Shown in pieces: positions 31,333 through 46,279 of a DNA stretch of 64,000 bases. The stretch is from positions 1-64,000 of the forward strand of contig JBFWQI010000020.1 in the NCBI GenBank assembly GCA_050249535.1, given 5' to 3'. Within the stretch, counting starts at the first letter, position 1. The number at the start of each line of letters is the position of its first letter. The translations under genes and the position numbers were made by a program. The DNA is from JADJXM01 sp937967285 (lineage in GTDB: Bacteria > Acidobacteriota > Blastocatellia > RBC074). The notes under the pieces were generated by a model, which worked only from the letters and a program-made list of their open reading frames with translations, did not search any database and was not told the DNA's origin.

Positions 31333-32187
31333 ATGTTCCCCGAACTTTTCAAACTCCCTTTTGTCGATATCACGCTGAATACATACGGGCTGATGCTGGC
31401 GCTGGCTTTCGTGACCGGGCTGCTGGTGATGGCGCGGCTGGCGTCGCGTGACGGGCTGGACCGCCAGAAGGTTTACGATCTCGGCTTGTGGGTGCTGGCG
31501 GCTTCACTGATCGGATCGAAGCTGCTGATGGTCGTCACCGAATGGAACTCATACTACAGGGACAATCCCGGGCAGATCTTCTCGCTCGATTTCTTCCGAT
31601 CGGGTGGCGTCTTCTACGGCGGATTTCTGGGCGCGGTGATCGCGTCGGTCGTCGTCATGCGTCTGTACAAGCTGCCGTGGTGGAGGACCGCTGACGCCTG
31701 TGCGCCGGGCATCGCGATCGGGCAGGCGATCGGCAGACTGGGATGTTTCAGCGCCGGCTGCTGCTGGGGCAAACCGACCACGGCGTGGTGCGGCGTGCAT
31801 TTCACCGACAAGGGACATGAAACGACGGGAGTGCCGACGCTGGTCTCACATCTTTCGGATCCTATCCAGCAGAATGTCTGGTCCGAGCGGCTGGGCGGCA
31901 TCCTGGCGCCGGTCAGTCTCCATCCGACGCAGATCTACGAGGCGGCGGCGACCTTCGTTCTGTTTTTGCTGCTGCTCGTCCTCTTTCGCCGCCGTGCATT
32001 CCACGGGCAGATAATTCTGATCTATGCGGCCCTCTACGCGGTCGCCCGTTTCATCATCGAATTCTGGCGCGACGATCCGAGGGGCGAGGTCTACGGGCTC
32101 TCGACCTCCCAGTTCATTGCGATTCTGCTCTTTGCCGGTGCGGTCATCGGATATTTCTGGCGTCGGAGAACGGCTGTCGCCGCCTGA
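31333..32187 (+). CDS. lgt: Prolipoprotein diacylglyceryl transferase
   Basis: First step of lipoprotein maturation: transfers diacylglycerol from phosphatidylglycerol to the lipobox cysteine. 284 aa, about seven transmembrane segments, with the Lgt signature GQAIGRLGCFSAGCCWGKPT and HPTQIYEA, plus RFIIEFWRDDPRG. ATG at 31333 with GGAAGG upstream. It follows lspA, so both lipoprotein-processing steps are co-encoded; substrates include the BamD-like protein and the amidohydrolase in this window. Confidence 0.94.
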   Translation: MFPELFKLPFVDITLNTYGLMLALAFVTGLLVMARLASRDGLDRQKVYDLGLWVLAASLIGSKLLMVVTEWNSYYRDNPGQIFSLDFFRSGGVFYGGFLGAVIASVVVMRLYKLPWWRTADACAPGIAIGQAIGRLGCFSAGCCWGKPTTAWCGVHFTDKGHETTGVPTLVSHLSDPIQQNVWSERLGGILAPVSLHPTQIYEAAATFVLFLLLLVLFRRRAFHGQIILIYAALYAVARFIIEFWRDDPRGEVYGLSTSQFIAILLFAGAVIGYFWRRRTAVAA

Positions 32188-32241
32188 TCGGCGCGGACTC
32201 CGGAAACGCCGCGTCGACGCCCCGGTTTTTGAGAATTTCCA

Positions 32242-34299
32242 ATGCGAATCGCCTGTTTCACACCGCTTCCGCCGAGCAGATCCGGCATTGCCGACTACAA
32301 TGCCGAGTTGTTGCCGTATCTTGCCGAGGGAGCCGAAATATCCGTCTTCGTCGAACAGGAGAAGGAGCTGCGCGAGAACCAGGGGCGCTCCGATTACGCA
32401 GTCTTCGATGCGATGCATTTCGACGAGATCGACGCCGGCGCTCCGTTCGATCTCTGCCTTTATCATCTCGGCAACAACCCCTATCACGAATTCGTATACG
32501 ATCGCGCGCTCAAAACGCCCGGAGTGATAGTGCTGCACGAGCACTGCCTGCATCATCTGATCGCGTGGAGGACGCTGGGCCGGGAAGCTCGCGAGGCATA
32601 CCGCGACGAGATGTTCTACGCCTACGGCCGAAACGGCGCGAGGATCGCGGATATGCGCTCCTACGGCGCGGTGAGCAGCGAATATCAGCAGTTTCTGCTG
32701 CCGCTCAACCGGCGACTGATCGAGCGCAGTCTGGGGATACTGGTGCACAACGAATATGCGGCTTCGCAGCTCGAAGGGCTGCAGGGCGATGTGCCCGTCG
32801 GGATCGTCAGGCATCATCTCTCGCCCGTTGCGCTCGAACTGGACCGTTTTGATCGCGAGGACTGCCGGCGTTCGCTCGGGATACCCGACGATGCGTTCGT
32901 CCTCTCATCTCACGGGTTCGTCACCGAATCCAAGCGCATACCCGTTGTCCTGAGGGCCTTCAAGAGGCTGCTCAATCTGGTTCCAAATGCGTACTATGTC
33001 ATAGTCGGCGAAGATCACTGGAGGTGGAGCGTTGCTCCGCTGATCGAGGAGATGGACCTCGGCGACCGGGTGAGAATAACCGGCTACGTGACCGAGAAGG
33101 ATTTCTTCCGATATCTCAAGGCGGTGGACTGCATCGTCAACCTGAGATATCCCACGGCGGGCGAGACATCAGGCACGCTTATCCGGTCGCTCGGCGCGGG
33201 CAAGCCGGTGATCGTCTCGGATTTCGGGCAGTTCGGCGACCTGCCGGATGAGATCTGTCTCAAGGTTGCGCTGGGGCCGAACGAGGAGAAGGATCTCGGA
33301 GCGAGGCTGCAGGCCCTCGCCTACCGGCCGAATCTGCGCGAGCGGCTCGGTCGCTCCGCCGCGGAATGGGTGCGCAGGGAGTGCGACATCTCGCGCTCCG
33401 CCGCCGGATACCTCGAGTTCGCCGATCGCGTCAGCAGGAAGAAGTCGACGCGACATCGCCGGGCTGAGCTCAAAAGAACCGGTTACCGGCTCGAATTCGA
33501 AGAAACTCCCGCGACGATCGAGTTCGATCATCGCGAGGCGCTCGATTACATCTCGGCTTTCTATTCCGACGACCCGTACGCCAGCTCGTATATCCGGCTT
33601 CACCGCGAGAGGATTCTGCGGACCGCCGAACTGGTGCCCGCCGGCGCCCGGCGTGTTCTGGATCTGAGCAGCTATCTGCAGATGCCGCTGCTCGTTCACA
33701 GATACGGCTCGGCGGATGAGATTCTGGTTACGAACTGGTGGGAGGGAAGCCCGGACGAGAAGCTCCAGACGGTCAGAAGCGCGATCACCGGAGAAGAGAT
33801 CTCTTTCCGGATGAAGAATCTCGATGTCGAGCGCGAACCGTTCCCGTTCGAGGACGGCTCCTTCGATGTGGCGCTCTGCTGCGAGCTGATCGAGCACCTG
33901 CGCGAGGATCCGATGCACATGCTGACGGAACTGCATCGCGTGCTCGAATGGGGCGGCCTGTTGATACTGACCACTCCGAACATCGCCAGCGCCTTCAGTC
34001 TGCAGGAGAGCCTCGGCGGTCGCAGCCCGTATATTTACGGCCTCTACAATCGCAGCAACCCGGCCGATCGTCACAGCCGCGAATACACTCCGGCCGATGT
34101 CCGGATCGTCATGGAATCCGCGGGTTTCAAGGTCGTCCGGCTGTTTACTGAAGATGTCTGGCACCGGACCGACGAAGAGTTCCTTTCGTGGCTCGACCGG
34201 GCCGGAGTGCCGCGGGAACTGCGCGGAGACAACATCTTCGCCGTCGGGCGCAAGCAGAGCCGCCGGATCGACAGGTATCCACATGAGCTTTATGACTGA
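32242..34299 (+). CDS. Fused GT4 glycosyltransferase and SAM-methyltransferase-like protein
   Basis: 685 aa, two domains. Residues 1-395: GT-B glycosyltransferase of the GT4 type (MRIACFTPLPPSRSGIADYN; GYVTEKDFFRYLKAVDCIVNLRYPTAGETSG with GAGKPVIVSDFGQFGDLP near 318-335). Residues about 440-660: class I methyltransferase-like, with FPFEDGSFDVALCCELIEHLREDP and LTELHRVLEWGGLLILTTPN. The usual glycine-rich SAM loop is replaced by VLDLSSYLQMPLL, so methyl transfer may be lost. Likely assembles or caps a surface polysaccharide. It is followed 18 bp later by a Wzt-type ATPase, and downstream of lgt. Confidence 0.82.
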   Translation: MRIACFTPLPPSRSGIADYNAELLPYLAEGAEISVFVEQEKELRENQGRSDYAVFDAMHFDEIDAGAPFDLCLYHLGNNPYHEFVYDRALKTPGVIVLHEHCLHHLIAWRTLGREAREAYRDEMFYAYGRNGARIADMRSYGAVSSEYQQFLLPLNRRLIERSLGILVHNEYAASQLEGLQGDVPVGIVRHHLSPVALELDRFDREDCRRSLGIPDDAFVLSSHGFVTESKRIPVVLRAFKRLLNLVPNAYYVIVGEDHWRWSVAPLIEEMDLGDRVRITGYVTEKDFFRYLKAVDCIVNLRYPTAGETSGTLIRSLGAGKPVIVSDFGQFGDLPDEICLKVALGPNEEKDLGARLQALAYRPNLRERLGRSAAEWVRRECDISRSAAGYLEFADRVSRKKSTRHRRAELKRTGYRLEFEETPATIEFDHREALDYISAFYSDDPYASSYIRLHRERILRTAELVPAGARRVLDLSSYLQMPLLVHRYGSADEILVTNWWEGSPDEKLQTVRSAITGEEISFRMKNLDVEREPFPFEDGSFDVALCCELIEHLREDPMHMLTELHRVLEWGGLLILTTPNIASAFSLQESLGGRSPYIYGLYNRSNPADRHSREYTPADVRIVMESAGFKVVRLFTEDVWHRTDEEFLSWLDRAGVPRELRGDNIFAVGRKQSRRIDRYPHELYD

Positions 34300-34317
34300 G
34301 CACGCAGGCCGTTCCAG

Positions 34318-35574
<1,257 letters not shown>

Positions 35575-35592
35575 TTCGCTACGGCTGCTGAT

Positions 35593-36180
35593 ATGTTCAT
35601 CGCCAAGATCATAAAATCGAATTCACATGTCGATTATTCCGCAAGGGTGCTCGACTCGATGGAAACCGGGCAGGTTCCCGCGGCCGCGGACTACCATTTC
35701 GGCCGTTTCGTCGGCGTCTCGGTCGAGGGGGCGGTAGTCGTCGGAGTCATCTACAATTCCCAGCTCATCAACCCTGAATACGGCAATTACGGACCGCGTC
35801 TTTCGACGCCGAAGGAACTCAACGCGGTATTCAGTCCTGACTATCTGAATGAACAGGGCGTGATGATAGGTATTCTGCTGCTCGGCTGGCTGGACGCTGA
35901 CGGGAGTCACCAGCGGATACCGCGGCTGGTGTTGCCGATCAATGCAGAGGTCGAGACGCTCGACGATGACAGTGTCAGGGCTTTTCATCATGACTCCCGC
36001 GGATCGCTGCAGCTCTCCTACTATCCGCAGGTCGTGACGCATGCCGGTGCGTTCACATATCCGCTGCTCGATGCGATCGTCGACCAGCTCGAAGGACTGA
36101 CTGCCGAGCGCGAGCGGATGCGACTGAATGTGCTGAGACGGTCATTGACCTGGCAGCAGACGGTCGGCGGAATCAAGTGA
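35593..36180 (+). CDS. Conserved hypothetical protein, possible HAS-barrel domain
   Basis: 195 aa cytosolic protein. The N-terminal beta-rich part (FIAKIIKSNSHVDYSARV ... GRFVGVSVEGAVVVGVIYNSQLINPEYGNYGPRLS) resembles HAS-barrel domains found at the N-terminus of HerA ATPases and as stand-alone proteins; this is recognition by pattern only. The C-terminal helix (LLDAIVDQLEGLTAERERMRLNVLRR) may oligomerise. It lies 18 bp behind the Wzt-like gene. A HerA or NurA partner is not in the window. Confidence 0.6.
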   Translation: MFIAKIIKSNSHVDYSARVLDSMETGQVPAAADYHFGRFVGVSVEGAVVVGVIYNSQLINPEYGNYGPRLSTPKELNAVFSPDYLNEQGVMIGILLLGWLDADGSHQRIPRLVLPINAEVETLDDDSVRAFHHDSRGSLQLSYYPQVVTHAGAFTYPLLDAIVDQLEGLTAERERMRLNVLRRSLTWQQTVGGIK

Positions 36181-36186
36181 TTCGGG

Positions 36187-36771
36187 TCAGTTCCTGTCGG
36201 GGACTCGACCGCGCCTGATCCGCGAGAGCGCGCTGGCTATCGGCACCCACTTCCCGTCGCGTTTGACGGCGAGCTGCGGATTGGACAGTGTGAATTTTTC
36301 GCTGAGGCCGGGATTTTCCTTGAGGAAGATATCGCGAGTCCGGTTGTCCGCGGTGATCAGCTTCCAGGCGCCGTTCTCGCGCGCGACGATCTGCTGGGCG
36401 ATGACCCGGCCTTCATTGATGGTTGCGCCATCCAGATTGATCGGGCGTTTGAGTCTCCCGAAGATGGTCGTATCGACCACCGCCGCGTCGCCGACCGAAG
36501 TGGTTTTACCGACGACGATCCGGTCGATGAGCAGGAAATTCTGCAAACGGCTCAGGCTTCGATCCAGTTCCTCGCGGGTCATGCGCTGCTGCATGTCGGT
36601 GGGAAGGTAATCGTAGAGTTCGGCGTTGCGCCCGTCCTTGAGCAGAGAAAAGAACCTGATCACGGCGCTCCGCGCTGATTCGTTCCGGGCCTGCGCCTCG
36701 CCGGCCGTAAGAAATAGCGGGCATAAAGACAGGGCGAGAGCGGCTGTGATAATCGATCGGGTAAAAGTCAT
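36187..36771 (-). CDS. Secreted hypothetical protein
   Basis: 194 aa. Signal peptide (TFTRSIITAALALSLCPLFLTAGEAQA) then a small alpha+beta domain (SARSAVIRFFSLLKDGRNAELYDYLP) resembling NTF2/SnoaL-like or DUF4878-type folds with Leu-rich helices and late beta strands (RVIAQQIVARENGAWKLITAD). Function unknown. ATG at 36771 chosen because GGAGG lies 5 nt upstream. It is convergent with the preceding gene (6 bp gap) and divergent from the methyltransferase gene. Confidence 0.72.
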   Translation of the reverse strand: MTFTRSIITAALALSLCPLFLTAGEAQARNESARSAVIRFFSLLKDGRNAELYDYLPTDMQQRMTREELDRSLSRLQNFLLIDRIVVGKTTSVGDAAVVDTTIFGRLKRPINLDGATINEGRVIAQQIVARENGAWKLITADNRTRDIFLKENPGLSEKFTLSNPQLAVKRDGKWVPIASALSRIRRGRVPDRN

Positions 36772-36789
36772 CGTGCCTCCGTTGGAAAC

Positions 36790-38236
<1,447 letters not shown>

Positions 38237-38244
<8 letters not shown>

Positions 38245-40321
38245 ACGGAATATTTTTACGCGGCGAGCGGTTCGCGTATCTGTGGGCCTGAGCTTTCTGG
38301 TTCTGTCCGTCGCGATCATTGCCGACCGCCCTCCGCACGCAGAAGCGACAGGCCAGCAATCGCAGATCGAGGCCGGATCGAAGCTCTTCAATCCGACCTG
38401 CGGAACCGGCTACTGTCACGGAGCGAACGGGGTCGGCGGCAGCGCACCTGCTCTGCGCGACAAAAATTACTCGACCGAATTTCTGACCGGGATCATCGCC
38501 AACGGCAAGCCGGGCACCGCCATGCCCGCATTCAGGAGCCAGTTCACCGCCGAGCAGATCCGCCAGATCGTCGCCTATGTTCAGTCGATTTCTAAAGGCG
38601 GGACCGAGCCGGCTCAGGCTGCCGCGCCCGCCAGGCCGCCGGCGAGGAGGGCGGCTGCATCGAACCATTTCGTCTCGGATCGAAAAATGCCCGCCGTCAG
38701 GGAAGTGACGGGTGAGAGGCTGGCCCGCGCCGAATCTGAGCCGAACAACTGGATGACCTATTTCGGGACGTACAGCGGCCAGCGATACAGCGCTCTCAGG
38801 CAGATCGACCGCACCAACGTCAGGAACCTCTCGCCGGTCTGGGCATTTCAGACGGGCAGGATCGAAGGCGGCCTGAATGCAGCGCCGCTCGTCGTCGACG
38901 GAGTGATGTATCTGGTCGGCTCCTACAATCGGGTCTTCGCGCTGGACGCCGCGACCGGGCGACTCTTCTGGCAGTACTTCTACCAGCTTCCCTCGGGAAC
39001 GATTCCATACGGCACATCGGTCCGCGGGATCGCCGTCGGATACGGGCATGTCTTCATGGGCACGCTCGACAACCACATCATTGCGCTCGATGCCGCGACG
39101 GGAAAAGAGGTCTGGAAGGTCGAGATCGAGGATTACCGAAAGTGCGGATGCAACGTGACGGCCGCACCGATTCTGGTCAAGGACAAGGTGATCGTCGGCG
39201 TGACCGGCGGAGACAGCGCTCACCGAGGCTATCTCAACGCCTTCGACGCGAGGACCGGAAAACATGTCTGGCGTTTCTACACCATCCCCGGGCCGGGTGA
39301 GCCGGGCTTCGAAACCTGGGAGGCCGAATCGTGGAAGTACGGCGGCGGCGCGACCTGGATGACGGGAACCTATGACCCGGAACTGGATCAGCTCTACTGG
39401 GGCATCGGCAATCCTTCATCGGATTTCCACGGCGGCGATCGCGAGGGCGACAACCTCTACACCGACAGCATCGTCGCGCTCAACCCGGATACCGGAAAAC
39501 TGATCTGGCATTACCAGGAGATTCCGCACGACGAATACGATTTCGATTCAGCCTACGAGCCGATCCTGATCGACGTCGATCGTAACGGCCGCCGGGAGAA
39601 GCTCCTCGTTCATCCGCAGAAGAGCGGTTACACCTGGGTGCTCGATCGCGTAACCGGAAAATTTATCGGAGCCTGGCCGCACGTCGAGGCGATCAACTGG
39701 GTCAAGGGTTTCGAGAAGGACGGAAAACACATCGGAAGGCTGGAGCTGCCGGTCGGCAAGAGCACGATGGTCTGCCCGTTCTGGGGCGGCAGCCGGAGCT
39801 GGAACCATGCCGCCTACAGCCCTCGCACCGGCTGGCTCTACAATCATGGCATCGAGTGGTGCAGCATGGTCACTCCGATGCCTCAGAAACCGGTCGAAGG
39901 GCGCGGTTTCGTCGCCGGAACCACTCAGCCGGCACCGCCGCCGGGCGGAGAGATCTACGGTCACATCGATGCCTTCGATCCGGTCACCGGAGCGAAGAAG
40001 TGGACGATCAAGACTAAATATCCGCTCACCTCGTCGCTTCTCGCCACAGCCGGCGACCTGGTCTTCACCGCCGACATCGAGGGGAATTTTCTGGCTCTCG
40101 ATGCCCGGACGGGCCGGCAGCTCTATTCGTTCAATACCGGTTCGGGGACGCGCGGATCTCCGGTCACATACTCGGTCAACGGACGCCAGTATATCGCGGT
40201 GCCTTCAGGACTGGGTTCGATCTTCACCGCCGGGCTGGGAGGCATCTGGCCGGAACTCAGAGGTATGCAGCAGGGCTCGACCCTCTTCGTCTTCGCGCTG
40301 CCCGCTCCGGCAGGGAAATAA
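38237..40321 (+). CDS. Cytochrome c - PQQ-dependent dehydrogenase
   Basis: 694 aa periplasmic quinohaemoprotein. Signal anchor/peptide (VGLSFLVLSVAIIADRPPHAEA), an N-terminal cytochrome c domain (about 42-118) with haem motif C55-x4-C60-H61 instead of CxxCH and likely axial M96 (GTAMPAF), then an eight-bladed PQQ propeller (about 165-690) with repeated ALDAATGRLFW/ALDAATGKEVWK tryptophan-docking motifs. The order cytochrome-then-propeller is reversed relative to type II alcohol dehydrogenases. Substrate unknown, probably an alcohol or sugar. ATG at 38237 has GAGGT 5 nt upstream. Confidence 0.86.
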
Positions 40322-40330
40322 TCACAGGGG

Positions 40331-43087
<2,757 letters not shown>

Positions 43088-43136
43088 ATCCTCAATCCAA
43101 CTCTCAGTGTTCGGCATCTCTCAGGACGCCTCAAAC

Positions 43137-43165
43137 AACATAGAACATATTAACTGCCATTGCAA
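43137..43165 (-). promoter_or_regulatory. Possible promoter of topA
   Basis: On the minus strand TTGCAA (43165-43160), 17-nt spacer, TATGTT (43142-43137), about 50 nt before the start codon. Confidence 0.45.
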
Positions 43166-43318
43166 AAGGCTGAAGATGTATCACGAAGCGCACACTCAGT
43201 TCAAGCCATACCGGTCAGGTCGGAGAAGCCGACTCCATCCGGAAATCATCTGATACCGGTTGGCGGGAAAATCCGCTTATATTAATGATGGAAAGATTCA
43301 GAGCACCGGGAGTCGGAA

Positions 43319-44293
43319 ATGAGTAGAAAAATGTCCAGCAGCAAGGTAACGGAAAGTTTATTCATCGCCTGCGTCATTCTCGTCACATCGGGCACCGTTT
43401 TCTGCCAATCGGTTCCTGACGGCACATCCGGTTTGAGGGCTGGCGTTTACGTGACGGATCGAACGGGCCGTCCCGTGACAGGTCTCGCTCAGGAAGATTT
43501 CGAGGTCTCGATCGGCGGATCATCGGTCAGGATCACGGGGTGCGCAGAGGTCGACGAGCCGTGGAGCGTGCTCTTCGTGGTCGATGACTCGGGATCGGTT
43601 CAGAACGATCCGCGTTACGGTCAGGTTTCTCGTCTCTGGGAAAAGAAGATCCGGGAGTTCGCCGAGACTGGCAATCCGGGCAACGAATACGGGGCCATCG
43701 TCTTCGGCCAGAATGTCGAAGAGATCATGAGCTGGACGCCGTACAGTCGGGATGTCTTCGACCGGTCCCTGCAGCGGCTCCACCAGGACCGTAAACGCAA
43801 GGGATCGGCGCTCTACGATGCGATGAACGCCGCGACCGGTCTCTTCGGATCGTCATCGCGCGCAAATCGCGCCATCATCGTGATCGGAGACGGCGGAGAA
43901 TCCGGGTCTCGCCTGGCAAGCCTCAAGGACCTGATTAAAAAACTCAGGACGCATGGCATTGCCGTTTTCACGGTCAATATCCTGGAACTGTTCGAAGATC
44001 CGATCTTTCCCGGGGCTGACTATACGAGGGCGAAAGTCCTCTCTCCGGTACACTACGAGAACATCGAGAGATACGAGAAGCTGGCGAGGGAAACCGGAGG
44101 CATCGGCATATCAGCGAAGAAGGGTGAGGATATCGACTCGATCTTTCAGATCCTCGGTTATGCGCTGCGCAACAGATACCGGATCTCGGTCGAGCCGATA
44201 AAAGCTGACAGGGACCTCAGGATCAGGCTCATCAGCCGGAACCCTGTCCTGAAGAAGCTCGATCTGGTAGTCAGCTATCGTCTGGAGAAATAG
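43319..44293 (+). CDS. Secreted VWFA-related domain protein (Acidobacteriota type)
   Basis: 324 aa. Signal peptide (LFIACVILVTSGTVFCQ), a short beta-domain (LRAGVYVTDRTGRPVTGLAQEDFEVSIGG) that in this family precedes the von Willebrand factor A domain, then VWA with MIDAS motif DDSGS (in LFVVDDSGSVQND) and RAIIVIGDGGESGS. It matches the layout of the TIGR03436 acidobacterial VWFA-related family. Role unknown, presumably extracellular protein-protein contact. GGGAG lies before the ATG. It is convergent with hisA (4 bp gap). Confidence 0.88.
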   Translation: MSRKMSSSKVTESLFIACVILVTSGTVFCQSVPDGTSGLRAGVYVTDRTGRPVTGLAQEDFEVSIGGSSVRITGCAEVDEPWSVLFVVDDSGSVQNDPRYGQVSRLWEKKIREFAETGNPGNEYGAIVFGQNVEEIMSWTPYSRDVFDRSLQRLHQDRKRKGSALYDAMNAATGLFGSSSRANRAIIVIGDGGESGSRLASLKDLIKKLRTHGIAVFTVNILELFEDPIFPGADYTRAKVLSPVHYENIERYEKLARETGGIGISAKKGEDIDSIFQILGYALRNRYRISVEPIKADRDLRIRLISRNPVLKKLDLVVSYRLEK

Positions 44294-44297
44294 ATGC

Positions 44298-45041
44298 TCA
44301 GTCTTCGTCCTCATCGGATCCGGCGGCTTCCAGCGCTTCCTCGAGCGTGAAGCGACCTTCGTAGAGCGCCTTGCCGACGATGACAGAATCGACACCGAAC
44401 TCCTCGAGATCTTTGACGGCATAGATGTCGTCGAGTGAGGCGACTCCGCCGGAGGCCGTCACCTTGAGTCCGCTCGCCTCCGCGATCTGCCGCGTGGCGT
44501 CCAGGTTGATGCCCGAAAGCATGCCGTCGCGGGCGATGTCGGTGTAGACGATTCTCTCGATGCCCATATCGGCGACTCTGATCGCCAGGTCGATGGCGTC
44601 GATGTTCGAGAGCTTCTCCCATCCCCGCAGTGCGACTTTGCCGTCCCGCGCGTCGACACCGACGACGATCGTCGAGCCGAACTCGTCGATGATCGCCGAG
44701 AGCAGGTGGGGGTTCTCGATCGCGGTCGTCCCGATCACGATGCGCGTGGCGCCGAGTTCATCCAGCCGCCGCACATCCTCGAGAGAGCGCACTCCCCCGC
44801 CGAACTGCACCGGGATGTTGATTTCATACAGGATGTTCTCCAGTGCTCGCAGGTTGTCGGAATCGTCCTTGTTGAGCGCCGCGTCCAGATTGACGATATG
44901 GAGCATCTCGGCGCCTTCCTCAACCCATCGCTTGGCGACTTTCAGCGGACTTTCGGAATAGACGGTTTCAGCGGATGCCTGGCCCTGGGTGAGTCTGACA
45001 CATCGCCCGCTGCGCAGGTCGATAGCTGGAATGATGATCAT
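44298..45041 (-). CDS. hisA: Phosphoribosylformimino-5-aminoimidazole carboxamide ribotide isomerase
   Basis: Fourth step of histidine synthesis (ProFAR to PRFAR). 247 aa TIM barrel with IIPAIDLRSGRCVRL, VQFGGGVRS, VGVDARDGKVALRGW, YTDIARDGMLSG and ASGGVASLDD; both catalytic aspartates are present. The acidic C-terminus (GSDEDED) is unusual but short. Separated from hisH by the plus-strand PPOX and DinB genes. The ribosome site is weak. Confidence 0.95.
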   Translation of the reverse strand: MIIIPAIDLRSGRCVRLTQGQASAETVYSESPLKVAKRWVEEGAEMLHIVNLDAALNKDDSDNLRALENILYEINIPVQFGGGVRSLEDVRRLDELGATRIVIGTTAIENPHLLSAIIDEFGSTIVVGVDARDGKVALRGWEKLSNIDAIDLAIRVADMGIERIVYTDIARDGMLSGINLDATRQIAEASGLKVTASGGVASLDDIYAVKDLEEFGVDSVIVGKALYEGRFTLEEALEAAGSDEDED

Positions 45042-45399
45042 TGGGAATCGACTAGATTTAATTGGCCGCCCGCTCCGAATCGAACGCGATGCCGACGGGC
45101 TTTCGATATTTGTTCAAAAACTGGCTGAAAACTCAGTCATGAACCCTGCTAAGTTTGATTCAGCTTTGATCAGGTAAACGGCATCCGGATTGAACCGCGG
45201 GCCGGATGCACCATAAATACTACTCATTCCTGGAAATCGTTCAAGTAAAAAGTTGGTCCCGTGGAAAGTCCGGGGATTGCGGTCTGCGGGACGGCCCGTT
45301 TCAGGGCCTGCGGGCCGTGTCAGCTTGTCGGGCGAAAGATTTCGGGCTACTGTGTCGATCGAAGTCAATTGGACGCCCGCGGGGCGAAAAGGAGAACAG
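45042..45399 (+). other. 358-bp gap with structured leader before the PPOX gene
   Basis: No gene seen. GTCCCG (45257-45262) can pair with CGGGAC (45288-45293), and overlapping it ACGGCCCG (45292-45299) pairs with CGGGCCGT (45312-45319). The two helices share two bases, so they compete in part. It may be a regulatory leader of the following flavoprotein gene; no known riboswitch signature is recognised. Confidence 0.35.
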
Positions 45400-46065
45400 A
45401 TGGAGAGATACGAACCGACCAGCCGAACCACCGTCAAGCGTCTGCCGAAACGGGCCGCATACGACAGGGAGACCGTTTACGCGATCCTGGATGAAGCGCT
45501 GGTCTGTCACGTCGGATTTTCGGTCGAAGGGCAGCCTTTCGTGATTCCCACAGGTTACGGCAGAAGCGGCGACCGGCTCTATATTCACGGTTCCGCCGCG
45601 AGCCGCATGCTGAAGACGATCGGGACCGGAATCCCGGTCTGCGTGACGGTGACTCTGATCGACGGACTCGTACTGGCCAGATCGGCGTTTCATCACTCGG
45701 TCAATTACCGTTCGGTGGTCATCCTCGGAACGGCCCGACCCGTCGAGGACCCCGTCGAGAAGATGGAGGCGCTGCGCATCTTCACCGAACATATGATCCC
45801 CGGCCGCTGGGCTGAGGTGCGCGAGCCGAACGGTCAGGAACTCAAGGCGACGGACGTCCTGTCGATCGATCTGACGGAGGTCTCGGCCAAGATCAGAACC
45901 GGCCCTCCGCTCGATGATGAGGAGGACATGGCGATCGAGGCCTGGGCAGGCGTGCTTCCGCTCGAACTGGCGACCGGATCGCCGATCGATGACCCGGCTC
46001 TGAGGCCCGGCATCGACAGACCGGATTACGTTCTCAATTATTCGAGGAGAAAAGGCGATAAATAA
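45400..46065 (+). CDS. Pyridoxamine 5'-phosphate oxidase-family flavoprotein (NimA-like)
   Basis: 221 aa FMN-binding split-barrel protein: VCHVGFSVEGQPFVIPTGYGRSGDRLYIHGSAASR is the usual PPOX/nitroimidazole-resistance core, with a C-terminal region (WAGVLPLELATGSPIDDP) typical of these NimA-like proteins. Likely a flavin-dependent reductase; substrate unknown. ATG at 45400 chosen because AAAGGAGA lies about 6 nt upstream, although the frame is open further. Repeat element D1 begins 1 bp after its stop. Confidence 0.87.
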   Translation: MERYEPTSRTTVKRLPKRAAYDRETVYAILDEALVCHVGFSVEGQPFVIPTGYGRSGDRLYIHGSAASRMLKTIGTGIPVCVTVTLIDGLVLARSAFHHSVNYRSVVILGTARPVEDPVEKMEALRIFTEHMIPGRWAEVREPNGQELKATDVLSIDLTEVSAKIRTGPPLDDEEDMAIEAWAGVLPLELATGSPIDDPALRPGIDRPDYVLNYSRRKGDK

Positions 46066-46066
46066 A

Positions 46067-46255
46067 GTAACTCTATTCAGCCCACAGAGGGGGAAAAGAA
46101 AATTGGACAGGATTTACAGGATTAAACCTGAGGATAATATGAGCTCGAATATAAGTCGAAGTCCATTTGCCGGAGAATACGGACCTGAATACCCTCAGAT
46201 TTAATCCTGTAAATCCTGTCTAATTTCTTCTTTCTTCCGAGGGCTGAGCAGTTAC
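46067..46255. repeat. MITE-like element D1 (ACAGGATT family)
   Basis: 189 bp. Left end GTAACTCTATTCAGCC, right end GGGCTGAGCAGTTAC; inside these, ACAGGATTTACAGGATT on the left is mirrored by AATCCTGTAAATCCTGT on the right, around a conserved core (46139-46200) that starts ATGAGCTCGAATATAA. The same core occurs in D2 (50725-50786) and D3 (57946-58007). No coding capacity. Confidence 0.92.
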
Positions 46256-46279
46256 TAAATAAAAGATAAAGGAGAAGAG

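Noticed and set aside
45058..45110. tRNA-like T-arm (GTTCGATTC on the minus strand)
   Set aside because: The flanking bases do not form a T-stem and no acceptor or anticodon arm can be drawn.
45264..45276. RNase P RNA-like GGAAAGTCCGGG
   Set aside because: Only this short motif matches; the other conserved regions are missing and the gap is too short before the next gene.
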